NCBI GenBank assembly: GCA_029851415.1
Contig: CM056743.1
Span: forward strand, 98,368,501-98,432,500
Origin: Eretmocerus hayati
Taxonomy: Eukaryota > Arthropoda > Insecta > Hymenoptera > Aphelinidae
Reading direction: 5' to 3'
Length of the DNA stretch: 64,000 nucleotides
The notes under the pieces are model-generated. The model was not told where the DNA came from. It did no database searches and worked only from the letters and a program-made list of their open reading frames with translations. The position numbers and the translations under genes were made by a program. This document shows positions 10,738 through 22,262 of the stretch, one piece after another (position 1 is the first letter of the stretch; every line of letters begins with the position of its first letter).

Positions 10738-13407
10738 ATGCTTCCCGTTACGATCAAAGGATATAAGAAAAGTTTAAATGTCATTGCGTTTCTGGACAAC
10801 GGATCATCTGTGACTCTAATTGATTCCGGTATCGCTGAAGTTATCGGAGTAACAAAGACACGCGTCGACGTCACCTTGAGGGGCCTGGGGGGAGATCAAG
10901 CTCTTGTCCACTCTAAATTCGAAGCTGGTTTTAAAATTCAAGGCGTGTCGCGGGAGTTCAATATTAAAAATGTATTGATAGTGGAGAATTTGGATCTTCC
11001 AACACAATCTGTCAGCGAAAGCTTAGTCCAAATGTGCGTGCAAAGGACAGGTATTCGAACGTCCTCTTATCACGATCAGCCAAAGATACTCATCGGTCAG
11101 ACTCATGCTGATCTATCAATTACGCGAGAGTCACGCCAATTGAACGATTCCGTTCTTTTTGTCTCAAGGTGTTTGCTCGGATGGTCCATTCATGGGTGTC
11201 ACGAGATCAGTGAATTTCCTCGGGTTAGTGCCGTCAGTTGCGTAGGAATGAAAAAGAAACGAGTGCAAATAGAACGTGATAACGATCTCGATAACACAGT
11301 GAAATCGTACTTCGAAATAGACTCTCTCGGTATTTCGGTCCGTGCTAAAGCTAAAGCTGAGGATATTCGAGCAATTGAGATTCTAGATAAAACAAGTAAA
11401 TGGGAACGAGGAGTATGGACGGTCGGGCTTTTATGGAGATCGGACGAAGTCAATCAACAGAACGGACGCGCAACAGCAATACGCAGACTCCACTTGCTAG
11501 AGAAACGGCTCGATCGTGATAAAAGATACGCCGATTTGTATTATCGGGAGATGGATAGGCTAAAGGATAATGCTTACACGCATAAAGAATTGAACAGTCC
11601 CACACAGGCACGCATTTGGTACCTACCTCATTTCGGAGTAGAGAGCCTGAACAAACCGGGTAGAATTCGCTTAGTTTTTGATTGTAAGGCAGAAACGCGC
11701 TCAGTAAGTTTCAATGACATGCTTCTGAAGGGTCCAGACTTACTCAAACCACTTTTGGGAGTTCTCATGCGTTTCCGACAGTTCCTTTTCGCCGTAAAAG
11801 CTGATATTCGGGATATGTTCCTCAAAATTCGAATAAGGAAAGAGGATCGGGACGCCCAACGTTATCTTTGGAGAGGCGAGAGACGATCAGGAGAACCGGA
11901 CAAATACATCGTGGATTCAATGTTGTTCGGTTCATGTTCATCTCCGTGTTCAGCCCAATACATAAAAAATCGTAACGCGGCTTTGTTTCAAGATAAATAC
12001 CCCGATGCAGCGCGAAGTGTAGAGGAGAATTCTTATATGGATGACTATCTGGATAGTTGTGCTACGGCTCACGAACTCTCCAATCGCGTGCAGCACGTTA
12101 TTGAAATCAACGCTAATGCGAGTTGGGAGATGCATGGTTGGGCCAGCAACAACCCTGAGGTATTGGTTACTGTGGTCACGGGTGGATCCAATAGAAACCT
12201 CGTTCCAATCGAATCTAAACAAAATAACTTCGAGAAGATTCTGGGCTTACAATGGCTGAACGGAAGCGACCATTTAGCTTTCAATTTCAATAAAGATAGG
12301 ATACCATCTCCAATCTTAGATGTCTCTAGGAAGCCAACAAAAAGAGAGTTTCTCAGCGTCATCATGGCTGTATTTGATCCTTTGGGCTTCCTCGCGCCTT
12401 CCACCATACAATCCAGAATCTTAATGCAAAATATATGGTCGAGCGGCGTTGGTTGGGACGAGGAGATTCTTGACGAAGACTTCAACTCGTGGAAGCAATG
12501 GTTAGCTGATTTGAATCGTATTACGACTTTCCGTATCAATCGTTGTTATCAATTGCAGGAATCACAACGAAATTCGGCAGAGTTACATGTATTTTGTGAT
12601 GCGAGTTCGAAAGCATATGGGGCGGTAGCTTACTGGCGTTTTCACATTGAAGAAGAACAATACCACACATCGATCATCATGGCCAAAAGTCGCGTGATGC
12701 CGTTCAGTGCTATGACAATACCACGGTTAGAACTCCAGTCGGCGGTCATAGCTGTTCGTTTGGCAAAAACAATAATTGAAGAGCATAACTTCACTATAAC
12801 ACGTCGCATATTTTGGTTCGATTCGCGGACTGTATTACATTGGATAGATAAAGATCCTAAAGAGTTCAAGATTTTCGTTGCGAACCGTTTGGGTGAAATA
12901 AGGGAAAGTAGCAAGAACTCGGAATGGAGATGGGTTCCAACCAAAGAAAACCCTGCTGATGATGGAACGCGCGCGTCTCCTGCAGCTTTAGACAACAATA
13001 GCAGGTGGTTGAACGGGCCACCTTTCTTCCGTATGTCTGAATCAACCTGGCCTGTAATAGCCACGAAACATGCTGAAGAAGTCGACTATGAATATCGTAA
13101 AATTTCCCAGTCGGCAGTGTGCGTTAACTTCACCGATACAAAATCGCCTTTGTTAGAAGCTACTCGTTTGATCTTGACCGTGCGAACCGTCCTCCGAGTA
13201 ATAGATATCATGGGTAAACGCAAGGGAACGACACCGCAGATGCGCAAGCTCAAAGCCGAGGAGATCTGTTTGAAATTGAGTCAATCTGGAAGTTTCAGCC
13301 CGGAGCTGAAAGCTTTGAATTCATCACAACAAATTTCTAATGCCAGTAAACTCCTGAGCTTCAACCCTTTCATTGATAGCCGTGGATTATTGCGAGCAGA
13401 AGGTTGA
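10738..13407 (+). CDS. pol: Pol part 1: protease, reverse transcriptase, RNase H
   Basis: About 889 codons from ATG 10738, with the frame open back to the gag stop. An aspartic protease motif FLDNGSSVTLID lies near residue 20. The RT region follows in the middle: RIRLVFDCKAE, then FLFAVKADIRDMFLKI (first catalytic Asp), then SYMDDYLDS (the YMDD box). RNase H carries HVFCDASSKAYGAV, PRLELQSAV, FWFDSRTVLHWI and ENPADDGTRAS, giving the D-E-D-D residues. All catalytic residues are present. The frame stops at UGA 13405-13407 inside the segment leading to integrase, where BEL/Pao proteins usually have a conserved Arg after Gly. The likely origin is CGA to TGA at a CpG. Confidence 0.9.
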   Translation: MLPVTIKGYKKSLNVIAFLDNGSSVTLIDSGIAEVIGVTKTRVDVTLRGLGGDQALVHSKFEAGFKIQGVSREFNIKNVLIVENLDLPTQSVSESLVQMCVQRTGIRTSSYHDQPKILIGQTHADLSITRESRQLNDSVLFVSRCLLGWSIHGCHEISEFPRVSAVSCVGMKKKRVQIERDNDLDNTVKSYFEIDSLGISVRAKAKAEDIRAIEILDKTSKWERGVWTVGLLWRSDEVNQQNGRATAIRRLHLLEKRLDRDKRYADLYYREMDRLKDNAYTHKELNSPTQARIWYLPHFGVESLNKPGRIRLVFDCKAETRSVSFNDMLLKGPDLLKPLLGVLMRFRQFLFAVKADIRDMFLKIRIRKEDRDAQRYLWRGERRSGEPDKYIVDSMLFGSCSSPCSAQYIKNRNAALFQDKYPDAARSVEENSYMDDYLDSCATAHELSNRVQHVIEINANASWEMHGWASNNPEVLVTVVTGGSNRNLVPIESKQNNFEKILGLQWLNGSDHLAFNFNKDRIPSPILDVSRKPTKREFLSVIMAVFDPLGFLAPSTIQSRILMQNIWSSGVGWDEEILDEDFNSWKQWLADLNRITTFRINRCYQLQESQRNSAELHVFCDASSKAYGAVAYWRFHIEEEQYHTSIIMAKSRVMPFSAMTIPRLELQSAVIAVRLAKTIIEEHNFTITRRIFWFDSRTVLHWIDKDPKEFKIFVANRLGEIRESSKNSEWRWVPTKENPADDGTRASPAALDNNSRWLNGPPFFRMSESTWPVIATKHAEEVDYEYRKISQSAVCVNFTDTKSPLLEATRLILTVRTVLRVIDIMGKRKGTTPQMRKLKAEEICLKLSQSGSFSPELKALNSSQQISNASKLLSFNPFIDSRGLLRAEG

Positions 13408-14583
13408 TTGTCCAATCTCGATAGTCTAGGTTTCGAAGCCAATCCAATTATCCTCGATGCCAAAAACTACATATCATTCTTACTCATCCAAGCGTATCAT
13501 GTAAAATTCGAGCACGGTAATAAGAACATAGTTGTAAATGAGCTAAGACAAAGATACCTTTTGATTGGTTTGAGATTGGCTCTAACCCACCTGATCAACG
13601 ATTGTTTAGTGTGTAGAATTCGACGCGGGAAGCCTATGCACCCAAGAATGGCAGACCTTCCGAAAGTGAGACTAGCTTATCGCGCTCAACCCTTTACTTT
13701 CTCGGGTCTGGACTACTTCGGCCCGTTTTTGGTCAAAATAGGTAGATCCATGCACAAACGATGGGGGGTCATATTCACTTGCTTGACCACAAGAGCTATC
13801 CACCTTGAAGTTGCATCATCATTGAGTACAGACTCTGCTATCATGGTTTTAAAACGTTTCTCCACCCGAAGAGGCACACCAAAGTCGATATTTTGCGATA
13901 ACGCCACAAATTTGGTTGGAATGAGCAATGAGTTGGGGATTGTGTTGAGGGATACAAAAATAGATGAGTTCGCTAGTAAGAATAACATCGGATTCAAATT
14001 TAATCCTCCCGGGGCCCCCCATATGGGAGGAGCCTGGGAACGCCTGATACGTTCGGTAAAATCAGCTTTGTATTATGTATTGAAAGATCAAACTGTTACC
14101 GATGAAGTTCTTCTTACTCCGTTCTTAGAGATTGAACACACGATTAACTCTAGACCCCTGACGTCCGTGTCTTTAGATCCCCAAGATCCGAAGGCCCTTA
14201 CTCCAAATCACTTCTTGATAGGGTCGTCATCAGGAGACGTTCGATTCGGTTCATGTTCGCCTAGTGACGTAGTTGGTAGAAAACATTGGAAAATGTCCCA
14301 AGCTTACGCGGATGAAATTTGGAAGCGATGGTTACATGAATATCTACCAAATCTGATTGGTCGTTCGCGTTGGCAAAGGTTCGATTCACCTCTCAAAGTG
14401 GGTGACATTGTTTTGATACTCGACAAAAACTCTCCGCGTTATCAATGGAAAAAAGGTGTCATAAATCAGGTGTACCCGGGCACTGATGGTCAAGTCAGGA
14501 TTGTTGATGTCGAAACTGCAAACAGTATTCTAAAAAGGCCTGCGCGAAAATTAATCAGGTTCGTAGAGGTACAAAACTCATAG
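13408..14583 (+). CDS. pol: Pol part 2: integrase
   Basis: 391 codons directly following the UGA at 13405 and in the same frame, so this is the rest of pol rather than a separate gene. An HHCC-type zinc region (H...H...CLVCR) occupies about residues 29-74. The catalytic core has GLDYFGPF (D), IFCDNATNLVG (D) and GAWERLIRSVKSAL (E), a complete D-D-E set. The C-terminal part (VGDIVLILD..., RYQWKKGVINQVYPG) is the usual BEL/Pao tail. The product would insert cDNA and make the 5-bp duplication seen here. The stop TAG at 14581 is 7 nt before the polypurine tract. Confidence 0.9.
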   Translation: MSNLDSLGFEANPIILDAKNYISFLLIQAYHVKFEHGNKNIVVNELRQRYLLIGLRLALTHLINDCLVCRIRRGKPMHPRMADLPKVRLAYRAQPFTFSGLDYFGPFLVKIGRSMHKRWGVIFTCLTTRAIHLEVASSLSTDSAIMVLKRFSTRRGTPKSIFCDNATNLVGMSNELGIVLRDTKIDEFASKNNIGFKFNPPGAPHMGGAWERLIRSVKSALYYVLKDQTVTDEVLLTPFLEIEHTINSRPLTSVSLDPQDPKALTPNHFLIGSSSGDVRFGSCSPSDVVGRKHWKMSQAYADEIWKRWLHEYLPNLIGRSRWQRFDSPLKVGDIVLILDKNSPRYQWKKGVINQVYPGTDGQVRIVDVETANSILKRPARKLIRFVEVQNS

Positions 14584-14590
14584 ATTTTGT

Positions 14591-14602
14591 ACGGGGGGAG
14601 AA
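14591..14602 (+). promoter_or_regulatory. Polypurine tract of BEL element
   Basis: ACGGGGGGAGAA immediately before the 3' LTR (TGTTGCG at 14603). This is the plus-strand DNA priming site. Confidence 0.85.
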
Positions 14603-15262
14603 TGTTGCGAATGTTCTCTTCCAAATCAAATGTATAATTCATAAGGTCAAATTTGAATTAAGTATTGAATCCTCTCATATAGTTCAAGCATCATTATGCA
14701 ATTCGTTATTTAGCATCTTTATATTTTAAAGTAGTGTTTAACTTAGCCCTAGTTAAGAAAAAGTAATAATGGGAGCAAATGGCTCAGATAACCGCAGCAC
14801 AAGGCTCACACGTAGGGTTCTGGGCGAGGAACACTGCAGGGTTCCTCGTGCTCAGCGCGAGAGCATAGGGCTCTGTTCGTCAATACATTTATAAGTTCTG
14901 GACAAAAAAACATAGGTTCTTCGCATCCACCACGCGAAGGCGCACCGGTCTATCAAGAGAGTGGGGCGAGAGCGCGCCACAAGGAGAAGAGTTACCATGA
15001 CAACGAAGAATAACAGTGGCAGAGGAAAAAGAAGGATCGTTTTGTGTTCTGTGCCTTTTGTATCTGATTTTTTCAATTATCCGTACAATAAAAACAAGGT
15101 TATAAAATAGAGGCTTCGGACATCTTTTCTCTGAGCGCGTGTGTTACATTTTTTGTTTATAAAATAGAGGCTTCGGACATCTTTTCTCTGAGCGCGTGTG
15201 TTACATTTTTTGTTTATAAAATAGAGGCTTCGGACATCTTTTCTCTGAGCGCGTGTGTTACA
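14603..15262 (+). repeat. 3' LTR of BEL/Pao element
   Basis: 660 bp, same length as the 5' LTR with 8 substitutions by eye. It contains AATAAA at 15087-15092 and three 57-bp TATA units. It is followed by ctaat, the right target-site copy. Confidence 0.95.
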
Positions 15263-15284
15263 CTAATTTTTCGAAAATAGTATA

Positions 15285-15420
15285 TTATGACACAGCACGT
15301 AGATGGGTAGTTTTGTTCGAAGGACTGTTTATGGCACAAGCGAAGCGAGTGCTATGAGTCCTTCGTAACGAAACTACCCATCTCCACGCAGTCCTGTACG
15401 ATATTTTATAGCACAAGATT
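15285..15420. mobile_element. Small foldback/hairpin element
   Basis: A long imperfect hairpin. The left arm gtagatgggtagttttgtt...gaaggact pairs with agtccttcg...aactacccatctcc. An inner loop segment, ggcacaagcgaagcgagtgct, is itself partly self-complementary. Outer flanks are AT-rich (atagtatatta / gatattttata). This is typical of short MITE-like foldback repeats. No coding capacity and no clear target duplication. Confidence 0.6.
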
Positions 15421-17201
15421 CAAAAATCATGTTCAAAGTTGCGAATATTAAGTTAGAGTGCTATAAACGGACCTTTTTGCATTCTCCTCGCATTTTGGAA
15501 GTCGATGGTCATCCAGCCAAGGAGATACTCATCGGTAAAAACGCACATCATGATACGTTTTCCTAGGTTTCTTGACCTCTTGAACACTGTGGTTAAAGAA
15601 CGCTGAGATGCATCTGAGAAGAGATATTCGCAAATCTGCCCACTTGGTTTGGCGAAGAAGTCCAATTTTGCAATGAATGTTTGAAAAATCATGAAACCAC
15701 CTACAGTTCACTAATTTGAACGCTGAGGTCGTATTTGATTCGTTCGGAAATGTATTCGTAGTTGAGAAAATATTCATTTCCTGTACAAAAAGTGGTTTGA
15801 TGAGAGGAGTTTCCACAAAAATGTGTGTTTTTGCAATCCTCCTTGTTGTGTTGAAATCACGAAGAGAATGATTATATCCAAAGAACCCATTCGAATACAA
15901 TTTTTTGACGCAAAATGATCATCTAGATATGGTTTCGGAGCTCAATCTGCGCCTGAATGTCAAGATTAATTGCTACACGCAAAAACCTGCTTTTCAAGGC
16001 TTTTCTTGACCTAGATAAAAATCCTGGTTTGATAGTTCAAAATAGACCACGGAATCGTATTTAGACGGTCATTCGCACCAGATCACTGTGTATGGATACC
16101 TCATGCTAAGCAAACTTTTCTTTTCCTCGTAATTTTAACACATTGAAATTACTGCGAAAATAGATGTATTAAAGAAAAATTCTTGGCGTCATACCTCACC
16201 TTCTCCGGGTACCAAACAAATATCATTCTCAAATTACGTTTCATGACGGATAAAATTCGAACTCGAACGTTAAAATTGGTGAACTCTAGACGATTCTATG
16301 CGACGGTTCTCTAGACTAGGTATGCGATTTCGCAAGTATCTCTTTTCTGATCCGTTTTAGAATTTCTCAACCACCTATATCATGTTCAGCAGTTCAAAAT
16401 ACTTAGAAAAACAGATATTGATATTTGTTTCGATCAATTGGTAACTCCCTCGCTGAATGACCAACGACTTCCAAAATGCGGGGAAATGCAAAAAACCCCG
16501 TTTCCCGGGAAATCATTGTTTTGCGATTTCAAAACATCCAACGTGTGGGGGCAAACCTAACTACGGGGTTCGGAAATCATTTTTGTCAAAGTGGCCATTT
16601 TTACCCAAAATTTTACTGTCCAGTGTTATTATTGGATAATAAATAACCATCATGATTCTATCAAACACGATGAGGAACCAAATTGTGGTTTATAAGTAGC
16701 TTATTGACTGGACAATGATTTTCTTGCCCGTTTTTTGGACGTAGAGGCCACATCTAATCTCAGCTTTGCGCCAACACGTAAGGTTTTTTCCTGTATTGTA
16801 AAATTGATTTTCTCAAAAATCTCATTTTTCGATCTGTGCATTATATAAACTCCGAGATCTGAAGACCCAAAATTCTGACGTGTAGGTGCAAAACCATGGT
16901 CGAATTTGATTCCCAATCTGCAAAATACATGAGCAAAATATCGTACGGTAACTGCGAAAATTTTGGATAGGAAATCTTGTTGTCCAAGGTATCCTATATG
17001 GTATCTCAATAACTTTCCTAGCAATAGGAGTTGTGGAAACATTGTCAGCAAGCTATGTTGTAGTCCGTGTGACGTTTCTTCATCTGACGAATGTATTCGA
17101 TAGAGAGTTAACGCCAGTGTGCAATTATAGCCATTTGCAATTTTTAGTCAACTGTTCTTTGGTGCCAAATGAAGTGAACGCAAGATTTTCTATAGGACTA
17201 C
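15421..17201. other. Intergenic DNA, no gene recognised
   Basis: Only short open frames. Minus-strand frames at 15453-15900 hold some residues that could be exon relics, but I found no family motif and no pair of splice sites that joins them. Confidence 0.35.
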
Positions 17202-18262
17202 CTGAGTTCTCACTTGTATTAGCAAATAAAATAGAGTCGTCTTCATAATTTTCTTCTGTATCGGATGAAGACACCAATGATTTGCTTGAATCTATCGATC
17301 AGGGATAATGTAGATAAACAAAGATCTATTCGCAAAGAAAATGATACTCGAAATGTGGATCTCACTAGCTGTGTCAGGATCCGCGTCGTTATCAGAGGTT
17401 GAAGATTCATCGGTTTCGTCACTTTCTACAAAAAATTATATTAATAAATTATCATTGGACTGCCGATCTCAGAAATATTAGAATTAATTTTTTGATGGAG
17501 ACCCATATCAATATTGTAGGATTTTTGTCTTGGTCAGACTCTCTTGGCCTAATGCTCTCTCTCTCTCTTCAGATTGGTACATTTGATGTATTTTATGAAC
17601 TGAACAACAGTATGAACATGAGGAACTCTTTGAAGATTAACTATTGCCGTGAAAATAAAGAGGGAGTTATTCTTTTCAGGTGGAAAATGATATCTAAAAA
17701 TTCACAATTTCGACTGCCAGAGTTCCAACAAATATAATAATCTCATTCACAATGATCCAGGAAATAGTTGTGATTCGTCAATCAATAACAATTCTAGTCG
17801 TTATATTACCATACCTTCATCAAACTCAGTTCTTGTATTTCGGCACTTCTCACTATGAATTAAAACAGAGCTTTTCTCTCTCCAAACGTAGAGTCCTTCA
17901 TCGGATGTGACAATTTTGATCTCAAAACGACAATCGCATTTCTTTGATACGCATTTTCGACCTGTGTTGCCTCGAGGTACGTATGGGCCGAAACATTCGC
18001 ATCTTAGAGTGAACGAATGATATTTCAGAGCACCACCATCAGCATACTGCGTGATAAATTTTGCAAGGGCCCTATACTCTCTTCTGTATCTTTCAATAAA
18101 AGCGTTCAACTCGTTATCATCCTTAAAACTTTTCTCGATACTAGATGGAAAATCCTCCATGACTAATGGAACCAGTACTTTATTCGCAATTAATGATCGA
18201 ATCTGTAACCATTTTTCCACATTAGAATTTCGACGATCAATACTTCTACATTGAGAAATCAT
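17202..18262 (-). CDS. Three-exon gene with FAR1/SWIM-like zinc domain
   Basis: Exons read 18262-17815, 17425-17366 and 17291-17202. Splice sites: donor GAAG|GTATGG, acceptor TTTTTGTAG|AA, donor GCTA|GTGAGA, acceptor CGATAG|AT, and a donor CAG|GTAG at 17202. All junctions are phase 1 and keep the frame open. ATG 18262 is the first Met after an in-frame TGA 24 nt upstream. Exon 1 (149 codons) has a helical start and then a Cys/His-rich block (RCECFGPY, KCVSKKCDCRFEI, SVLIHSEKC) resembling the FAR1 or ZSWIM N-terminal DNA-binding fold found in MULE transposases and their domesticated relatives. Exons 2-3 are Ser/Asp/Glu-rich (ESDETDESSTSDNDADP). The 3' end beyond 17202 is not resolved. Family assignment is tentative; the intron-exon structure is well supported. 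Confidence 0.6.
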
Positions 18263-20696
18263 TAAATGAATTCCAAGAAAATTTCAGAGTAATTCAGTGA
18301 CAGCTCTTAACATTTAGCAATCAGATTCTCAGGCACGTGTGCATGGAGTAATTGCGCATTTTTATGGAATCGGAAATCTTTTCCTCGATTATTGAAGGTA
18401 TTTGGTTAATATGTCTTTGCTCTCTCACCATGCATAGAAGATCAATATTTAACCAAACCAAAGTATGTATTGAAATCACATGTTTTTGCTCACTTTTCTA
18501 GAGTTTTTTTTTTTTGTAGTCGTCAATCAGGCCCAGGCAATTTCTTGGGATTGGTGAGCGATCTGTAGATTTCTTGGAATATTAAATTTTTGCAGATTCC
18601 CATACAAATTCTTGCAAGTGCTCGTACTTTTCCTCTTCTGATCTCCTCAATCCTCTTGTATTCAACTTTCTTCAACTCATGACATAAGTCAACTATATTT
18701 CCGACTGCAATGCTCCTCTCGAGATGTTTGTACGGGATTTGCGACAAGGTTATGTAAACACAAGGGTTATGACCTGTATGTCATAATTTGATCATTGATC
18801 TTGATGAAAGAAGCGCAAAAGTTTCCCGCAACAGAACAGACAAAATCTTGTAACCGTTGGCGGAAAACTAAACAAGTTTCATCCATCTGTATGATAGTAA
18901 TAGACTCTCATCCGATCGACTTCGTAATCTTTGCTTGTTTGTAAATAGATATACTTTGATGTAATTTAGTAGAAACAAATACCAAGCTCATTTTCAGAAC
19001 CGGTGTTGCAAAAATTTCCGAAGTATCAATCATTTTTCAACTCATTACAGGTGGATAGCAAAAATCTGTAATTGCAAATCTGACTGGACAACGAAATTTC
19101 GGTTCTGGAATGTCCATCCTCAGATGATATGATTTTCCCGTGTACTTTTCGACGTATTAGATACTGAATCCGACACCAGTTTTGCGCGCACCTCTCAGGA
19201 TTTTCTTTGCAAAATTTCTTGCTTTCAGCGTTTCTGGCTAATTTCTGAAATCCTCATAGTAGACGGGAGGTATATCAGAATTATGATATCCTACGCTTTT
19301 TCAACTTCTTAACACAATGGCAGTGAAGGCTCGAATGAGTTCTCAATGAGTGACTTGCTGATCTTTTGAGATCCTATCAGCAAAATTGCCTGATATTGCA
19401 ATAAATATTAAAATCCTTCAGAAATCGACGAGGTACGTACGTTTTAAGCTCACGAGGGGGAACTCTCTTTGTTTCAATATACGTATTGAGGTAAAATAAG
19501 TTACAGTAGTACGAAGATAGAAGGGTCAAACATGCGAGTTCATTCCAAAATAGTGTATTAAGCAACGACTCCGATACTTTACGCACTGGTCAGAAATCTT
19601 TCCACAAGAGGGTAACAACTTTATGCACTATTGATTCTCCCCACGCAAATCTTAGGGAATTAATACAACAGAGCATAGGCTCGCCGAAGAAAGTTGCCGA
19701 AACGCGCTTTTCGTAACCATACCTGTATGTCTAACGCGGTTTTTTTGGGTTAACGCAAACAATTCCTCCTCAATATAATTACATGAATTCAAGAGAATGC
19801 ATTCTTGTGAGCTCAAAAAATATGTTTCTGGTCGATTACTAGGGCATTTTAAGATCTACTGTAAAACGCCGCCAATGCAATTAATTTACAAAATTAGCAA
19901 AACCGGTAAAAACGCCATGTTCGTTTGAAAATTAGTTCTCTTGCGATTAAAAAAGATATCCTAGCGTTTAGAGGTGAAACGAAGGTCGAATTAGGATTAT
20001 ACAGTGGAGCATATGTAAGAAATGTAGGAAATTCCATGTTCTTGGACGAGACCGTACGATACCCAATTTTTATTTCACAGTGTTTTTGGCTGCTAATATA
20101 TCACTCGGTCATCACTTTATTCTCCGGATAATCAAGTGTACACGCAGCACTCGGAATTTCAATTCTAGGTATCTTTTCGCACTGCTATATCTGATCGACA
20201 TTTCTCCTTGATATTTCTCCTGGGATAAGGCGACGTGGAGTGAGTTAAGTATGCACTGTTCTTCAAAAAATTACCCATCTTCGGTCAAAATTCCACTACA
20301 AAAAAAAGTTGCGTGGCTCAGGATCTCATCTATGCATAAAGGTCAGAAGACCTATTGAGGAAAGTTGGCCCAACGTTGCCTTATGAGATAGAATTCAAGA
20401 ATACCCACTCCATAGATTGATGTGACACCGGCCCTTATAACCGGAACTCAAAAACTCAAAATCCACAGAACTGACATTTCGATACTCAATCTTTGACAAT
20501 GCAGAAATATGATCCGATTAATCGGCCTAACACTCTCGTGCCAAGTGTATTTTGATAGAATATGTGAGAAATTTGGATGGAGGGATTCAGAGTTTACTCG
20601 TTGGAATGGGAGAATAGCACATGTTTTGGGTAAGTTTGTGCTGCGATGCCTCTATCTATCGTCCAGAATAGACAGAGACAGAATAGTGTTGCAGAA
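18263..20696. other. Intergenic DNA, no gene recognised
   Basis: No domain-bearing frame. A 74-codon minus-strand frame at 18523-18747 (basic, helical: ELKKVEYKRIEEIRRGKVRAL) could be an exon, but I could not place it in a gene. Confidence 0.35.
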
Positions 20697-20704
20697 TAGT
20701 ACAT

Positions 20705-21584
20705 TAGGGTGTCCGTTATTTTCCAAGTTCCCCCGATCACCCATGCCACCCCCCACAACCTGATCATTCGGTGGGATATTGCGAGAAACAAATTTTCGGG
20801 GACCTAGGTGAAGTTTGAGTGCTGTCCCACCTAGAGCGTTTCTCATTTGAAATGTACCCTTCTAAATAAAAATTTGAGTCAGTGATTCGCATTTACCGCG
20901 CAAGCATTCCCTTCTACGTCCTCAATAGTGTTTTCAATCGATAGCGGCTGCAATTTCCTTCAAAATGACTACCTGAAACATTCAATTTGATACGGTAGAT
21001 CCGGAGATAGCCCACTCATTCGCATATCATCCACCTAAAGAACATAAAAGTGACTGAAAACGACCGTTTTTTGTTTTGCCGATTTTTTGAGTCCAGTAAA
21101 AAATCCTGACAGTTAGAGGTGAAACTAAGCACGGGTTCTGTTTCTACGTTCAAAAATGTATCAAAAACAGATATTCACATCTTTAAAATAGACAGACTCA
21201 AAATTCGCATTTTTTGGACTCTTCAAAGAAAACCCTGTTTCACGGATTTGGTACCCTGAATTTTTCAGTCTCCGAAAATAGCGATAACTTGAGTTCTACT
21301 CCATCAAATTGACTTTAGCAAGTGGTCATTTCGAAGGAAATCGTACTGGCTATCAATTGAAAATGCTTTCAAGAAAATAGAAGCACGCACCTGTGCAAGA
21401 AAAGTTGATTACTGAATCAAAATTCTTTTGAGGCCATAATTCAGACAAAAACGCTTCACGTGGGACAGCACTCAAACATCACCTAGGTCCACGAAAAGTT
21501 TTTTATCGCAATATCTCAACAAATAATTAGGTTAAGGTGGGTGGCACGGAGAATCAGAGAAACTTGGGAATAGCGAACACCCTA
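20705..21584. mobile_element. Non-autonomous DNA element with 8-bp target duplication
   Basis: 880 bp with terminal inverted repeats starting TAGGGTGT and ending ACACCCTA. The arms stay recognisable for about 125 bp inward, through a shared GTTTGAGTGCTGTCCCAC segment, with many substitutions. The flanks are an exact 8-bp duplication, tagtacat, at 20697-20704 and 21585-21592. An 8-bp duplication points to hAT (or P-like) transposition. There is no coding capacity, so this is a MITE mobilised in trans. Confidence 0.8.
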
Positions 21585-21714
21585 TAGTACATTTTGTAAG
21601 CTTGGCCACGTTGATTTTTGCACAACGACTGATATTTTCCGGCAAAGGCAAGGGCCTGAGTTATCACGAGGATACGGAAACCCAGATCGCCCGAGTATCG
21701 AATATTATATTTTG

Positions 21715-22163
21715 ACACAATGTGCGTAAAAGTGAACTTTGCGCATAGTTTGTCGATTTTTATTTACAGTTCATCAATGAGTGTAGTACGATGAATGAGA
21801 GTAAAACCTTTTTCTCGCATACTCGTGATGATTCCAATCCTCACCTGCGGCTCAGGCCGCAAACCCATCACTTGTACGCGAATAGTACATTTCTTACTAC
21901 ACTTTTCGATAAACTGTGAGTAAAAGTCGACAAACTGTGCGCAAAGTGCACTTTTACGCACAGTGTATCGAAATAGTACATTTCGATACAAGGGCGTAAA
22001 ACGTTTTATTCGCGTTCGAGTGATGGGTTTCCGGCCCGAGCCGCAGGCGAGGGTCGGAATCATCACGAGGATGCGAATAATAGGTTTTACGGCCGTGTAT
22101 CTAACTATACTTTTCGATAAACTGTGCGCAAAGTGCACTTTTACGCACAGTGTATCGAAAAAG
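21715..22163. mobile_element. Foldback element with nested palindromes
   Basis: Two kinds of inverted structure. The palindrome actgtgcgcaaagtgcact...cgcacagt occurs near 21932-21966 and again near 22118-22152. Between and around them, a block at about 21822-21873 (tgatgattccaatcctcacc) recurs inverted at about 22020-22071. Together they form a multi-hairpin repeat. No coding potential. Confidence 0.6.
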
Positions 22164-22262
22164 AAATTTTTCCACCTTTGCATAAAAATGTACTGTTTCT
22201 TTTCGCTGTGTAAGAATGAACATCGAAAATTCGGACTGAAAAGTCACATTCCCGCACAGAAG

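Larger units (their letters stand above)
6814..15262 (+). mobile_element. Full-length BEL/Pao LTR retrotransposon
   Basis: An 8.45-kb element bounded by two 660-bp direct LTRs that start TGTTGCG and end GTTACA. It is flanked by an exact 5-bp duplication, ctaat, at 6809-6813 and 15263-15267. Internal order is LTR, primer-binding site, Ser/Arg-rich gag leader, gag with zinc knuckles, protease, reverse transcriptase, RNase H, integrase, polypurine tract, LTR. Protease before RT and the HHCC/DDE integrase style fit BEL/Pao, and there is no env. By eye the two LTRs differ at 8 of 660 positions, all transitions, with no length change, so the insertion is recent. Coding lesions: a probable 1-bp frameshift in the leader near 8960 and a UGA inside pol at 13405. 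The UGA between gag and pol may be a functional recoding site. Confidence 0.95.
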
